A stretch of 64,000 nt of DNA from Durusdinium trenchii (taxonomy: Eukaryota > Sar > Dinophyceae > Suessiales > Symbiodiniaceae), in contig CAXAMN010027472.1 of the NCBI GenBank assembly GCA_963970005.1, forward strand, positions 1,631,749 to 1,695,748, written 5' to 3'. The position numbers were made by a program, and so were the translations under genes. The stretch's first letter is position 1; every line of letters begins with the position of its first letter. Shown here piece by piece: positions 8,569 to 18,690 of the stretch. The notes under the pieces were generated by a model. That model was not told the DNA's origin. It did not search any database and was given only the letters and a program-made list of their open reading frames with translations.

Positions 8569-8673
8569 AAGGATGATGCAGAGGAGCGTTCCAAGTTGGG
8601 AGGAAGGGGGCCTTATATGGCCTCATGTTCCGTGGAATTGATGAAAAAAAGCGGCGCAGGGCTGCGGGGTTGA
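8569..8673 (+). CDS. Weak exon candidate
   Basis: After CTTGCGGTGTGAG one frame reads KDDAEERSKLGGRGPYMASC to a TGA at 8671. It is the end of a 100-codon open frame starting at 8371, but the upstream part overlaps repeats. Confidence 0.22.
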   Translation, partial: KDDAEERSKLGGRGPYMASCSVELMKKSGAGLRG

Positions 8674-8763
8674 CCCACCGAAAAGCAGGGGGAAGGCTTG
8701 CCGTGGGGTTGCAGCTCTAACGCCTGGAGGGCGACCTGGAGTCACCTCGGAGTCAACCTTGTG

Positions 8764-8826
8764 ACTAGTAGCTTCTTGTTACTAGTAGCAAGGCCAGGAG
8801 CGCCCCGTTCGTAGCTTCTTGTTCCG
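8764..8826. mobile_element. Dispersed repeat, family H
   Basis: It contains GTAGCTTCTTGTTACTAGTA and GGAGCGCCCCGTTCGTAGC. The same phrases appear at 20070-20171 and 34709-34776, and the CTAGTAACAAG part also at 15217-15290 and 37418-37492. Confidence 0.6.
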
Positions 8827-8873
8827 TCCGCTCCGAGAAAAATGGATACAAAGATTATGTAAAGCCAAGACCC

Positions 8874-9393
8874 GGGAAGAGCCCTGACCTCGTTCCGGGA
8901 TCTGGTTCCTTTGGTTTCATTCTCCAAATTGAAGGGGTTGCTATTCATCAAGACTCACTGTTTCTGGCACGTCGGGCCCTGTCCCTCGAGCCGTTTTTGG
9001 TGCACCGGCCCCTTCAAGGGGTTCCAACCCCGCTCAGAAGCGGGCTTTTCAAAGGATCCACGGGCTGGACCCGCTATATCCCGTTCATACCTTCGACAAT
9101 GGGACAGTCGACTGACCCAGATACAAAACAGATACCAAGAGAATGTTTTTTTGGTCCCTAAGAATCCGGGCCCTCAAACAGATAGGGTTGGCTTCGGGCC
9201 CGGACCCCTGCGTTTCGGTGTCGGGTCCGACCCCTGCCATGGAGAGCCCAAGGATTCTTAGGGGTGACCTGATATACAAGACCTATACTTACTCTGTACA
9301 TGCAAACAGTGAGTCTTGATGAATAGCAACCCCTTCAATTTGGAGAATGAAACCAAAGGAACCAGATCCCGGAACGAGGTCAGGGCTCTTCCC
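8874..9393. mobile_element. Foldback element with perfect 90-bp inverted repeats
   Basis: Bases 8874-8963 and 9304-9393 are exact reverse complements over 90 bp (outer end GGGAAGAGCCCTGACC, inner end ACTCACTGTTT). The 340-bp centre holds a second, smaller palindrome bounded by CCTAAGAATCCGGGCCC at 9158 and CCCAAGGATTCTTAGG at 9246. No transposase frame is present. The perfect arms point to recent insertion or recent gene conversion. Confidence 0.93.
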
Positions 9394-9876
9394 TACTGGG
9401 CTACCTACCGGGGTCGTCCAATTCCTGGGTCGTCCTGGCTAGCTCGACGACCCAGCCCACTAGAGCTGGACACGCAGACAGGATTCCTGGGATGTGAGAG
9501 TATACCGTTGGGTTCTTCAAGCTTTGTTGGTCTACGACATCCAACTGAGATAGAAACAGAGGTACCCATTGAGACTTACCAACGGTCCCAATGGGTTCCT
9601 CAGTCTTCAACCTCTGTTGGGTTCTTCATCCTCTGTCCCATTGACGGTTTAGTGTCGGGTTCGACGACTCCGCTTTTGTGGTCGGTTGAGTTGTCGCTGG
9701 ATGACTCAGCGGGCCTTTTGAACGCTATAAATAAACCACACAAAAGACTAGTAGCTCGATGTTTTGATCAATGATGTTGTTTTGTCTATGATGGATTTGG
9801 GAGTTCTTGGCTTTCACCAGTTCCTTTCCTTTGGCACCTGATCACATCCTGCTTATCACATCGCTGTCTATCGCAG
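9394..9876. other. No gene seen; short repeats
   Basis: The phrase TTGGGTTCTTCAACCTCTGT and close relatives occur at 9505, 9600, 26568 and 57065. No convincing frame is visible. Confidence 0.45.
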
Positions 9877-9918
9877 GAGCTGAACGAGCTCTATCGCTTG
9901 CTTTGCCAGAAGCTGCAG
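9877..9918 (+). CDS. Possible 42-base exon
   Basis: It is bounded by CTATCGCAG and by a GT donor (GTGTCG), phase 0 at both ends, and reads ELNELYRLLCQKLQ. Too short to support alone; it is listed because it opens the run of plus-strand exon candidates that follows. Confidence 0.25.
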
Positions 9919-10238
9919 GTGTCGTTCAACTGCGTCTGTGCCATTCGACTGCGTGCGACTGCGTCTGTGCCATAACGACCTCCAACCTAATAGCGATTGC
10001 CTCCAAGCTACTGTAATAGCGTTCTTGTTCCCCCAAACAGGAACTGACCTCGTTTGACGGAGATTTTTGGGGTTAGGAACTGACGTTCACACGATGAAAT
10101 AGGATGATAGAGAGACCAGGTTTTACTGGGTCAGACTGGACTTGTAGGATTCTGTGCGGGAGTTGCAACAGGGTTTTATTGTCACTCCCTATGGATCCAC
10201 ATACCTTCTCAGAAGGTCATTGGAGACTAGGACTCATG

Positions 10239-10449
10239 AATCATGAAACTAATTGTTGGCTAGTTACGTGTTCAACACATCAAGTTACTTTCGAACCTCA
10301 TCCCCAAGTCTGCAAAGACAAGATTCGACAAGATTCCTTTGCTTGGCTGTTTGAAGCCTGCATCATCACAATAGCAGGCTCCCTTGAACTTGCAAGCGGC
10401 ATTTGCGCTGGAATGACCCTGTACTACCTTAAATTTGGTATATCAAGTT
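10239..10449 (+). CDS. Possible exon with a membrane-like segment
   Basis: This lies in a 139-codon open frame. The part outside repeats reads VCKDKIRQDSFAWLFEA and then a hydrophobic run IITIAGSLELASGICAG followed by MTLYYLKFGI, which could be one membrane segment. A partial family A element (10187-10233) precedes it and a family B element follows at 10462. Function unknown. Confidence 0.28.
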
Positions 10450-10461
10450 GTATCATGTCCC

Positions 10462-10549
10462 AGACCATCCATGTATTGAATTGTGACATACATTTGGGTC
10501 ACAAATGGGGTGAATGTATGTAACTATTCCATACATGGATGGTCTTGGT
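10462..10549. mobile_element. Family B-like palindrome
   Basis: CCCAGACCATCCATGTAT at the left pairs with ATACATGGATGGTCTTGG at the right, with ACATACATTTGGGT/TGAATGTATGT inside. Confidence 0.75.
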
Positions 10550-10630
10550 TTAGTCATGAACAATGGAGATCATTGAGATTACTCAAACATATGATATAAC
10601 GATAGGTGGACCCAGCTTCTGCTTCTTTTG

Positions 10631-10688
10631 CAGCTGGCTCAAGGCAAATCGAGGGCCAAAACATGGAACACACAGACAAGAACGGACA
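10631..10688 (+). CDS. Possible small exon
   Basis: A very good acceptor (CTTCTGCTTCTTTTGCAG) precedes it. Two frames are open, one reading GSRQIEGQNMEHTDKNG before a GT. The splice signal is the main evidence. Confidence 0.22.
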
Positions 10689-11363
10689 TGTTGTAAACCA
10701 TGTTTCTGTATTTGTGTTTGTTTCCTGACGGTTCGCAGAAATCGGTGCGCCCGATGTTCAGCTGTTGCCTGCAGCCCAGTGTGGAGGTGGAGAATGAGCA
10801 CGAGCTATTTGTATCCGGGCACGTTGAAGCGGAGAGCAGGCATCTACAAAGATGGTGGTGGGCAGAACAGGCGATGATTGACCAAACAGATGTCGTACCT
10901 GGACCCTCCAGTTCGTACCTAGCCATGACCCTATACAAACAGGTACTACTGTAGCATTTGCCGAGGTACGGACTGAGACTCGATTCCAGGTATTGATTTG
11001 GTGGTGAACTAGCTCAAAAGGGGAGACCACCCCCAGGCAACGACCTCCTTTTCAGAAGGAAAAATCGACCAATCTACTCCTTCAAACCCCTTGACCAAGG
11101 TAGGAAGTACGTGAAAGTCTCCCTGTTGGAACACACCACACCCACTGTGACTCCTCTTGACTCGTCCCATTCATTTCACGAAACCCGCAGGTGAGCTTTG
11201 CGAGCATGAGAAGATGCAAAGAGCAGAAGAAGAACTCATCGTCGGTCAAGTATCGTCGTCGACACCTACGTGGTGAAGAGGCTCCTTGGCCTTCCTGTGA
11301 AAGATAGAGTGTGCAAGAAGGCTTTCTATTGTTTGTCCAATTGGCTTTCTTTTGGCTATCCAG

Positions 11364-11523
11364 TTTCAAAAAACAGAGGGTGAATACGGTGAATGCCTTG
11401 CCTGAGAAAGTGAATGCCTTGCAGCCAGGTTTGCGTGCGGATCTCCAAGAAAGAGCTTACAGGACCTCCGCAAGAGTTCATGAAGGACAGCATATTAGCT
11501 GGCAAGGTCACATCGTACACTGA
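11364..11523 (+). CDS. Possible exon, unknown function
   Basis: The acceptor TTTCTTTTGGCTATCCAG is followed by FKKQRVNTVNALPEKVNALQ, then PGLRADLQERAYRTSARVHE, to a TGA at 11521. A second frame from 11426 (QVCVRISKKELTGPPQEF) is also open. About 53 codons. Confidence 0.3.
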
Positions 11524-11993
11524 GTTTCGGGAGCCCCTCTGGCCTTTTTGTCGCTTCATGTACGAAGGCAACCCTTTTTATCATACGTCTCCTGGGAGTT
11601 GTTGAGCCCTACCTGGAGTAGTTGAAGTACGACCACCCACTCGAAGTACATGGGACATGACCCGAGTAAGAAAGAAGCAAGTACCAGACTCCAGGTAGTT
11701 GCATTTGTTCATTGTTTTGTGCGCAACCACAAAAGCACACTTTCCAGCCACACCTCTTTTTCTCGTTTGCAAATTCTCTCTCAGACATGTTTGGTGGGTA
11801 GTGGAGAGATGACCCAAAGGTCAAGACCAACATACGAAATGAAACACGCACACTCGCAACGTCCAATTTCTGGCTAGCAAGACATGCTAGAATACAATAT
11901 TCTTATTATATTGAAATGATTGATCAAGTATATATGTTGAGTCAGTATAATACACAGCAAGGTTCAGCAGCAACGATTTCTTTTGAGCCCCAG

Positions 11994-12096
11994 GTATGCT
12001 TTGTTGGACATCAATTTCGGTGAATTTCAGCTGGTGCTGGAGCGCGTTGACCAGAAGATCGAGATGTTGGTGGCGGAGGGCATGGTTTCTTGGTGA
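11994..12096 (+). CDS. Possible exon, unknown function
   Basis: The acceptor TTTGAGCCCCAG is followed by YALLDINFGEFQLVLERVDQ and KIEMLVAEGMVSW, ending either at a TGA at 12094 or at a GTGAAG donor two bases earlier. The helical, charged character is protein-like. Confidence 0.35.
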
Positions 12097-12659
12097 AGTC
12101 GGCCAGAACTGACCCGACTGACCACGGAGCGCGGCGACCGATTGGGGAAGGGTTTGGTTCGGGTCCAGACCCTAGCGGGTGAAAGGACCATCCGTGCCAG
12201 CCACCCGACTTCACAGGTCACCTAGGACTTTTTTGTCTAAAGCCACCATTTCGGAGACCTGTTTCAGAGTGCTACCCAGTAAAACCTGGTCAACTTTATA
12301 TTCTGTTACGTTATAACCCACGAGGTCATTTACCTGTACAGGGCCTTTTGAATTCTTTGGTTTCATGCGTATACTCACCGAAACCATTCGAAACCTTCCT
12401 CCCTTTCCGAGGGGATCGAAGGTTGGCTCACCCGAGTGGGGATCGGCCCGAGATCTCGGCATCGTCCGGGCACACAGGACCGGTTTGGTCCGCACCGAGG
12501 AGTGAGTCGACCCGGGTACCGTTGATGGGAGAATTCCATAGAGAACCGACGAAATCGGTGGTTTGTTCCGGTCATGTGCCATGTGATCAGGTCGGATTCG
12601 ACCCGGTACGAACTGGAGACTCCAGGTACTTGTGGGACCCCCCTTGTTTTTTCTCCGAG

Positions 12660-12807
12660 CTTCTGAACTTTCGTACCTGGACCCTTTCTGGGTGATGTCA
12701 CTGCATGGCGCGCACGACCGGCTTAGGATCTTCTTGGATTCACTCAACATTTCATGGCCTGCAGCCAATCCAGGGCAGTCAATGGCATTCCGGAACGCAC
12801 CAGGCAT
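12660..12807 (+). CDS. Possible exon, unknown function
   Basis: A strong acceptor (CCTTGTTTTTTCTCCGAG) is followed by 48 open codons reading SELSYLDPFWVMSLHGAHDR, then LRIFLDSLNISWPAANPGQS, to a GTGAAG donor. A 252-codon open frame on the opposite strand covers the same bases; I judged it a shadow since it crosses repeats. Confidence 0.35.
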
Positions 12808-12896
12808 GTGAAGAAGCACATCACCGTAGCCTGGTTTCGCGGATGAGATGTTTTTGTTATTTTCACGAACTGGGTAAATCCCCTTGTGGTGAATAG

Positions 12897-13080
12897 GTAA
12901 CTTTGTCCTGGCTGGACAGCAAGTCCAAGGTAAAAGATGTGCTATCGTGGATGGGTGGGTCATTGGCAAGCCGATGGGAACGATACAGCACTTTGTTCAA
13001 CAACTGCCAACATTTTCAAGCAGAGCTACAAGTGACTGGGCGAGAAAAGCAGAGCTGTGGACTCTTGGGAGTTGGGTGAA
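12897..13080 (+). CDS. Possible exon, unknown function
   Basis: After GTGGTGAATAG one frame reads VTLSWLDSKSKVKDVLSWMG, then GSLASRWERYSTLFNNCQHF, to a TGA near 13078. A second frame (NFVLAGQQVQGKRCAIVDG) stays open longer. The segment is probably coding but the frame is unsettled. The preceding 89-base gap begins GTGAAG and has a TGTTTTTGTTATTTTC tract, as an intron should. Confidence 0.3.
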
Positions 13081-13354
13081 GCAGAGCTCAATGCTCAAAG
13101 CCCTGCATGGACTCTTGTAGTGCGGGCTTCAGGGGCTTCAACTGGCGTTTCAACGCGTTTCCTTTCTGGGTCGTACCTCCTCAGAAGCAGGAGCCTCCAA
13201 ACCCCAGTCCCACCCTCGAAGGGATTCCAAGAACTATCGCGGACCATCCATGCATGGCATATATGTACCTACATTGGGGTGGTTCTAGGGGTCCGTACCT
13301 GCATGGCCTGGGTCTTGTTTTAATGGTCTTAAGTCTTGCTCTTTGAGTACCCAG

Positions 13355-13534
13355 ACCTTGCTCTTTGACGAGTCCGGCGACTTCCAGCCGCCGCGTGGTG
13401 AATTCCTCAATCGAGCATTGGCGCTCGAAAGTATCCGGCAAGATCCGACACGATTGGTTTTTTTCCCCAAGAATCTGCGCGCAGACGCTTGGCTGAAGCT
13501 GCTCAATAGTTGCTATAACTGTATGATGTTTTAG
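13355..13534 (+). CDS. Possible exon, unknown function
   Basis: Following AGTACCCAG, the frame reads TLLFDESGDFQPPRGEFLNR, then ALALESIRQDPTRLVFFPKN and LRADAWLKLLNSC, to a TAG at 13532. Third positions favour G and C. A family B-like palindrome (13246-13310) lies upstream. Confidence 0.33.
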   Translation, partial: TLLFDESGDFQPPRGEFLNRALALESIRQDPTRLVFFPKNLRADAWLKLLNSCYNCMMF

Positions 13535-13689
13535 CATGGTCTTGACGTAACCCCTCAAGATCTATTGAACCTATTGACGCCTCCTCAAGCTGCCTAGCTT
13601 GATGATCCACCGTGAACCGATCTGTCACTGAACCGGTTCAGACTGAGAGTGATTTTTGTTTTCATGTGTTGTACTTGGAAACCCGCAAG

Positions 13690-13785
13690 GACCCGGAGCT
13701 CGTTCAAGCAGCTGGGGGCCTCCCCAACCTGCTGAGACAGAGCTGCCGCCCAACTTCACACTGGAATCCAAATGCAAAGAGACCA
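13690..13785 (+). CDS. Possible exon, unknown function
   Basis: The acceptor ACCCGCAAG and the donor GTGTAG bracket 32 phase-0 codons: DPELVQAAGGLPNLLRQSCR and onward. Another frame (ETELPPNFTLESKCKE) is also open. Confidence 0.25.
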
Positions 13786-13864
13786 GTGTAGTGAACGCCG
13801 CTTGAACCATAGGCCACCGTTGGCCACGACAGATCGATTGAATTTCAACACAAAGCCATCACAG

Positions 13865-13982
13865 AGGCACCGTTTCAAGGCTCAATGCCAGCGCAAAAAA
13901 TTGGTGAGTGGATCTCGGATGATGGTGGCTACGGCCTTGAGTTGATTCGGACCCCTCTCCGAATCTTTTGGAGGATGGGGGG
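13865..13982 (+). CDS. Possible exon, unknown function
   Basis: After AAAGCCATCACAG the phase-1 frame reads APFQGSMPAQKIGEWISDDG, then GYGLELIRTPLRIFW, up to a possible GTGTGAGG donor. Its 3' end runs into a GC-rich repeat (13960-14235). It is one of the more protein-like segments of this run. Confidence 0.33.
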
Positions 13983-14251
13983 GGTGTGAGGTGGAGCTCC
14001 AGGAGGGCCGCAGAATGAACCGGTGTTCCTGGTCCAGGGCTGGAGCTCCCGGCGCCCCGGTCCCAAGCTCAGGGTGCTGGACAGGTTCTCGGCCCAGAGA
14101 CAGCGTGGACACATCGTTCCATGGTACGGTTCCGGCGCGGTTGAGACCATGACATGCCCACGATTCATCCATCCGGGCCCCTTCACCCCTCCCGTGTTTC
14201 GGTGTTTGGTAAGACCATGGAGGGCCCAAGGATTCTGAGGGTGGTACACAG

Positions 14252-14352
14252 AAGTGATGCAATCACTGACCACTGGCTTTGTGATCCGTTGGGTGTGGAT
14301 GTGAAAGGTTTGCGCAAAACTCTTGGGCTGATTGGTCAATTACTACTTGGTT
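14252..14352 (+). CDS. Possible exon with canonical donor
   Basis: Acceptor GTGGTACACAG, then SDAITDHWLCDPLGVDVKGL and RKTLGLIGQLLLG, then the consensus donor GTGAGT at 14353, phase 1. The matching splice signals at both ends raise it above its neighbours. Confidence 0.38.
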
Positions 14353-14394
14353 GTGAGTCCCAACCTCCCCCGTAAAATCATGGTAGGGTGGTAG

Positions 14395-14580
14395 TTTTTG
14401 AACCCTTCATCCCAAGTCTTTGAACAAAGCTCTTGACCCCTTCTTCATCCATATGTGTTTTGAACCCTTCATGCCAAGTATTCGAGCAAAGCTTTGGAAC
14501 CCTTCTGAACCCTTCATTCCAACGACTTTGAACCCTTCATCTCAAGTCTTTGAACAGAACTCTGGAACCCCTCTGTGACC
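14395..14580 (+). repeat. Degenerate tandem repeat, about 60 bp unit
   Basis: TTTGAACCCTTCATCCCAAG followed by TCTTTGAACAAAGCTCTTG recurs three to four times with changes. Confidence 0.85.
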
Positions 14581-14779
14581 CTTACCAGGCCCTCTAAATC
14601 GACACCCAACCTCTAGGACTCGAAGGTAGCCTGGCTATTAGTTAGACACCCCGCTATAGGGTGCCCTGGTATAGTTTATGTCGCCTATACCCGTGGACCT
14701 CAAAAACCATGGAAAAAGAACGTTGATGGGTTTGCTAGGCATTTTGGTATAAGTATAGTCAGTCATATATAAAGTCTAG

Positions 14780-14909
14780 GAACTCTCTTCGAATTCATGT
14801 GTTCCGTCACGGTCGCGGTCGCGGTCGCGACCTCAGGGCTGCAGCTGTTCTCACTGTCATCGAGGATTCGACGAAAGTCCGAGGGCTCAGTGACCTGAAA
14901 AACCAAGAG
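14780..14909 (+). CDS. Possible exon, unknown function
   Basis: After ATAAAGTCTAG the frame reads NSLRIHVFRHGRGRGRDLRA, then AAVLTVIEDSTKVRGLSDLK, ending before GTTTCC. The Arg-Gly run comes from a GGTCGC triplication at 14812-14828. Confidence 0.3.
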
Positions 14910-14994
14910 GTTTCCCAACCTCCCAACCTGGGACGAAGAGGTAGCTACCTGGGTGTCCCAAACCTCCCCACCAGAAATTAATATATGGATGGAA

Positions 14995-15095
14995 CTCTAA
15001 AGTCCCAAGGAGCTTAAGCTGGCGCCAGAACTTGGAACATCCAGAACTGTTTTTGGTTGGGACTGGGTTTCCAGGCATGCCTACCCAGAAAAAGT
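14995..15095. mobile_element. Dispersed repeat, family D
   Basis: GCGCCAGAACTTGGAACATC and CCAGAACTGTTTTTGGTT match, with changes, a segment at 19745-19815 (GCGCCAGTGCCAGAACTGGG, TGTTTCTGGTTCTTTGGG). Confidence 0.5.
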
Positions 15096-15216
15096 GGAGA
15101 ACGCCCAAGTATAAGTATGTGGATCCACAGCCTGCCCCGGACTCAGTGGATCATCACCTTTTTGTTGCGGATAGGGGATGCCCACTCAACATGCACGTGG
15201 TGAAACGTTTGGGACT

Positions 15217-15290
15217 TGTAACTAGTAACAAGCACATCGCTACTAGCAACAAGGGCATTGCTACTAGTGATGTCCTTGTTACCTGGTACA
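15217..15290. mobile_element. Dispersed repeat, family H
   Basis: CTTGTAACTAGTAACAAG, GCTACTAGCAACAAG and GCTACTAGTGATGTCCTTG show the family H core repeated three times. Confidence 0.55.
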
Positions 15291-15615
15291 AGCGTTTGCA
15301 TGCGTTTCTTTTCGACCGGGAATTCCGGCACGGTTCCGGGTGTGAGCAGAGCTTTCTAGACACCTTATATAGGCTTGGAGAAGGGATGTGGATCCTTAGG
15401 GAGGATGAAGGTCAGTACTTTCAAACGGTGTGGTTTCGTCTCTTCCTGTCTTGACAGGCCTGCATCAGTGGGACCATTGGCATGGTGGTATTTTGGATCA
15501 GCGGTGATCAGGGATGGTGTTTACCCAGAGAATGCTCAACTGGAATGATGGTTTTGCATCACAAGAGATGTTGATGTTCAGTTCAATTTGGAATACATGT
15601 GTTTCTTCTTTCCAG

Positions 15616-15688
15616 TTCCCCAAGAGCAAAATCCAACCAATCCACCCATGTGACGCATGAATGCGCGCCCAGTTCGCTCGTGCATCAA
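15616..15688 (+). CDS. Possible exon
   Basis: The acceptor TTTCTTCTTTCCAG and the donor GTGAGG bracket a frame reading SPRAKSNQSTHVTHECAPSS LVHQ. The call rests on the splice-site quality. Confidence 0.28.
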
Positions 15689-16172
15689 GTGAGGAGTTGC
15701 CCATGCCGACACATGGGATCGGGATGGGATCGGCCCTGAAAGCATGGCACCAAGTTGGGTTTGAAAGTGATCGAATCCCTCTGGGAGCCATGTTCCACTT
15801 AGGGTTGTGTTGGGTTAACTGAGGGGTGTAACACCAAAAGAAGTTGGTCCAATGGCCCTCTCAGAATCCAGGTGGATCCGACATTGGCATACGACATGGG
15901 TCAAAAAGAGAACAGGGAGGGTCACCTGTCAGGATCAACTCACCTCTCAGGATCCGGGGAAGTGGAGAAACTGCAGAAACCTTTCCACTCAACTCCAACT
16001 GGAAAGTTCGAAGACTGAAGAATGGAAGACGACTCCGGGAATTCTTTGGGAGTCGACCGGTTCGTAGCTCGAAAAATGGGGCCCGAAACACCTGTTTTTT
16101 GTTTTCACATGTAGGGTCAAGTCATGTCCCATGTTCTAAAATGTTCTAAAGTACTATTGAAGCAGCTGGTAG

Positions 16173-16292
16173 ACCGATCTGACCGAACTGCATTATTCGT
16201 TTCATCGGTGTAAACCCCTGGTGATTGGCCAGCGCGGGGAGCCCTGCGAGTCCCGTTTTGGCTCATTCGTACTTGAAGCCACAAGCAGAAAG
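16173..16292 (+). CDS. Possible exon, unknown function
   Basis: Forty phase-0 codons lie between AGCTGGTAG and a GTACTG donor: TDLTELHYSFHRCKPLVIGQ then RGEPCESRFGSFVLEATSRK. The frame also stays open past the donor to a TGA at 16332. Confidence 0.32.
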
Positions 16293-16866
16293 GTACTGAA
16301 AGGTAGAGTCTTTGAGAAAACATGGAAGCTATGAAAAACAAGCAGAACCTTTCTGCTGATCCAATCCTATGATCTGTGCGAACGTCATTGACGTTTTAAA
16401 CAGGACGACCGACCTATGAAACACTGGAGCCAGGCTTCATCGATACGACATCATGGATCAAGATAGTTAGTTTTCTGTAAGTAGACAAGTTCAAGGCTCA
16501 TGACCACCATGATCAGGCTGCATAACAAGAAACACATACTACAACCCCTCTGAGCTTCTTTTACGGGCGCCGGGAGCTGCCCCGGTACTGGGGAGCCGCC
16601 CAGAGGAATCCTTGGACGGGGACGGACCTACTCCACCAAAGACGCCAGGGAGTCCGGACTTTCAAAACCCAGACTCCCTTGGAGTTGAGCCCGGATTGAG
16701 CCAAGGGTGAGCCAAGACCTGGTCTTGCCTGCAGCTGGTGTTGGTTTTTTCTTGTGTTTCCCACGGTTCAATCCACTTTGGGAGTTAAGCAAATCCCAGA
16801 ATACCCATGATTCAGAGATATGGTTATTCTTCCTATAGTTACAGTTGTTGTTTCTTTTTTCTTCAG

Positions 16867-16949
16867 ATTCAAGCAACCCCAAGCAAGTTGTGATCGATTG
16901 CGTCTTCCGCATGGCGCCCAAAGCTGCAAAGCCCAAGCTCAAGAAGTGA
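16867..16949 (+). CDS. Possible terminal exon with Lys-rich tail
   Basis: An excellent acceptor, GTTGTTTCTTTTTTCTTCAG, is followed by SSNPKQVVIDCVFRMAPKAA KPKLKK and a TGA at 16947. The basic tail could be a normal C-terminus. If the ATG inside were a start instead, the same codons would resemble the basic N-termini of ribosomal or chromatin proteins. The preceding candidates from 9877 onward may belong to the same gene. Confidence 0.36.
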
Positions 16950-17068
16950 CTGGGCACAGATGGAGATTCCCTGGCCCTGGCTGGGTAGACTGGTCGATTC
17001 CCCGAACCGAACCGAACCGGGGTGCTTGCCACGCTTGTGATGCTTTCCCTATTTCAAGGCATACACAG

Positions 17069-17112
17069 ATGTTGGGATCGTTCGGGAGGCCTCTAGAATT
17101 GCGCAACACTCC
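17069..17112 (+). CDS. Possible small exon
   Basis: The acceptor AGGCATACACAG is followed by VGIVREASRIAQHS up to a GT that lies at the edge of a family B-like palindrome (17105-17215). Confidence 0.22.
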
Positions 17113-17598
17113 GTGGTACATTAACCCCTCAAAACACCCCTATGGAGTACAATGTAAGTATAGATATGCCATGCACGCAGGGGTGGTTGGCCAAAGCTAT
17201 GGAGCTTATCCAATCCGTCGACTTTTTGACTGTGAGGATTCATGACTTTTGCTAAACATGAAGGGAGAGCGAACAAAATATATTTGGTGTGGGTTGGTAA
17301 GACATGAAGTCTTTGTTGGAATGGCCAACCTACAATGAAAGTGAATGAAAGCCCTGGCAGATGGGAGGTGAACACGTAAGAAACATTGCCTTGGGATGAA
17401 AAGTCTGAGAAACAGGCAAAATATGAAGAAGTGAAGATGGAGACCAACCAAAACCACTGCAAAAAGGGTGTGTCTCATTTTGAAGACGTGCTCATATTTT
17501 GTGCATCCGAGCGCATGATTTCTTTGTGATCTGTGATTTCTTTTTGCACATGGAACTGCTCACAGTTGGAATGATGCCAACTTTTGGGGTTTACTAGG

Positions 17599-17662
17599 AG
17601 CTTGGCCACTGTGTCAGCAGCTGTGTTTACTATGCCTAACATCATCAGTATACTGCGAATGG
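17599..17662 (+). CDS. Possible small exon
   Basis: After GGGTTTACTAG the frame reads SLATVSAAVFTMPNIISILR before GTTTTC. The opposite strand carries a 290-codon open frame across this position, so strand is uncertain. Confidence 0.2.
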
Positions 17663-17669
17663 GTTTTCC

Positions 17670-18206
17670 TGTTGGTGTCCGTTTCCTCCGTTTCCTCCGT
17701 TTCGGTTCCGACCGGTCCTGCGACGAGTCTGGGGTCCTCCCACACACGGTCCGGTTCACCGGTTCGTGGCAGGACCCGAGGGGACTGAGAGTGAAGCGGT
17801 CTGGGTGGGGTTTCTCACAACTATAAGGGTTCAATGGACCCTTCATACCATGCAATGTATAGCCGTTGGAAGCAACTCCAGGGTAGGTCGCCTCGCTTGG
17901 GGACCTGACACGGTGCGCTTTGGCTTGGATCGGTGCCCGTTCGATCGACGGATTTCGTCCCCGAAGTCGGTGCCTTCGAGGGCGAGGCAAACTAGCATGT
18001 ACCCCTGGACCCCAAAAAGGTGCCCTAAGGATCCGAGTCCGGACCGATCGAACCCTAGTACAACAAGGGAACCCGAAGGGCCCCGCCCCGAACCAAGGGT
18101 TCTTGTTTTGTTTCGGGTGCGGATCTGCACCGGGTGATGAAGGGACACCCCTATTGACCTCTTTCCCGGGGCTGAATGGACACCCGAACTCCGTGGTGCT
18201 AGTACC
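17670..18206. other. GC-rich repeat mixture
   Basis: It contains palindromic pieces such as GGGCCCCGCCCCGAACC and CTAAGGATCCGAGTCCGGACC, related to the centre of the foldback at 9158-9261. No gene is called. Confidence 0.4.
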
Positions 18207-18539
18207 CAGCACCCGAGCGTGTTTTCGTTTCGCCGACCGACGTCCCAAAAGCACTGGGCGATGTCGCAAGGGCCTGGTGGAAGCCATCTTCAAGATCCCA
18301 TAGACCAGCACCGTCAAGGGGTGGTAGACATGGACACCCCGAATCACAGCTGTTTGGGGCTAAGCCATAGACACCCCGAACGAGGCGGGTCGACTCCGTT
18401 GGCAGATTCGCCAGGGGGGGGTGGTTTGAGAGGTCAATACGCAGACAATTCGAAAAGATATTCCCATGGAGCGTCTGGGATTCTCGGGACACGGCAGAAA
18501 CGAGTTCACGAAGTCACCCCATCTCCTGAGAATCACTGA
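18207..18539 (+). CDS. Possible exon, unknown function
   Basis: A frame open for 107 codons to a TGA at 18537 includes GPGGSHLQDPIDQHRQGVVD and later GTRQKRVHEVTPSPENH. A second plus frame (VFVSPTDVPKALGDVARAWW) is open over the first half. Confidence 0.23.
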   Translation, partial: QHPSVFSFRRPTSQKHWAMSQGPGGSHLQDPIDQHRQGVVDMDTPNHSCLGLSHRHPERGGSTPLADSPGGGGLRGQYADNSKRYSHGASGILGTRQKRVHEVTPSPENH

Positions 18540-18570
18540 ACGGCTGCTGTCTTGTGTCAAAAGCTCTCAG

Positions 18571-18690
18571 GGGTGGCTATGGCAGCGCGGATGAGAAGTG
18601 GGTCCAATCGCAGCTGCAGGCGCCGCTTCGCACATGCGGAGGAGATAGTTTTGCTGGCATTGTGGCCAATGGAAACCAATGGCACCTGGA
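18571..18690 (+). CDS. RCC1/HERC2-like repeat fragment
   Basis: After AAAGCTCTCAG the frame reads GGYGSADEKWVQSQLQAPLR and TCGGDSFAGIVANGNQWHL. This follows the pattern of the tandem RCC1-type repeats common in dinoflagellate proteins (GG..S.VQ.QL......AFAAIL.DG.VVTWG), where each unit is a blade of a beta-propeller. Only one unit is present before a family G-like repeat interrupts. Family assignment is by memory of the pattern. Confidence 0.3.

Noticed and set aside
12211-12969. 252-codon open frame on the minus strand
   Set aside because: Its parts coincide with the inverse of family K and family G sequence, and better splice-bounded plus-strand segments lie at 12660 and 12897.
17475-18347. 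290-codon open frame on the minus strand
   Set aside because: It runs through GC-rich dispersed repeat and a run of plus-strand exon candidates, has no recognisable motif and no splice support. Kept out as a likely chance or repeat-derived frame, though its 3' part is not excluded.
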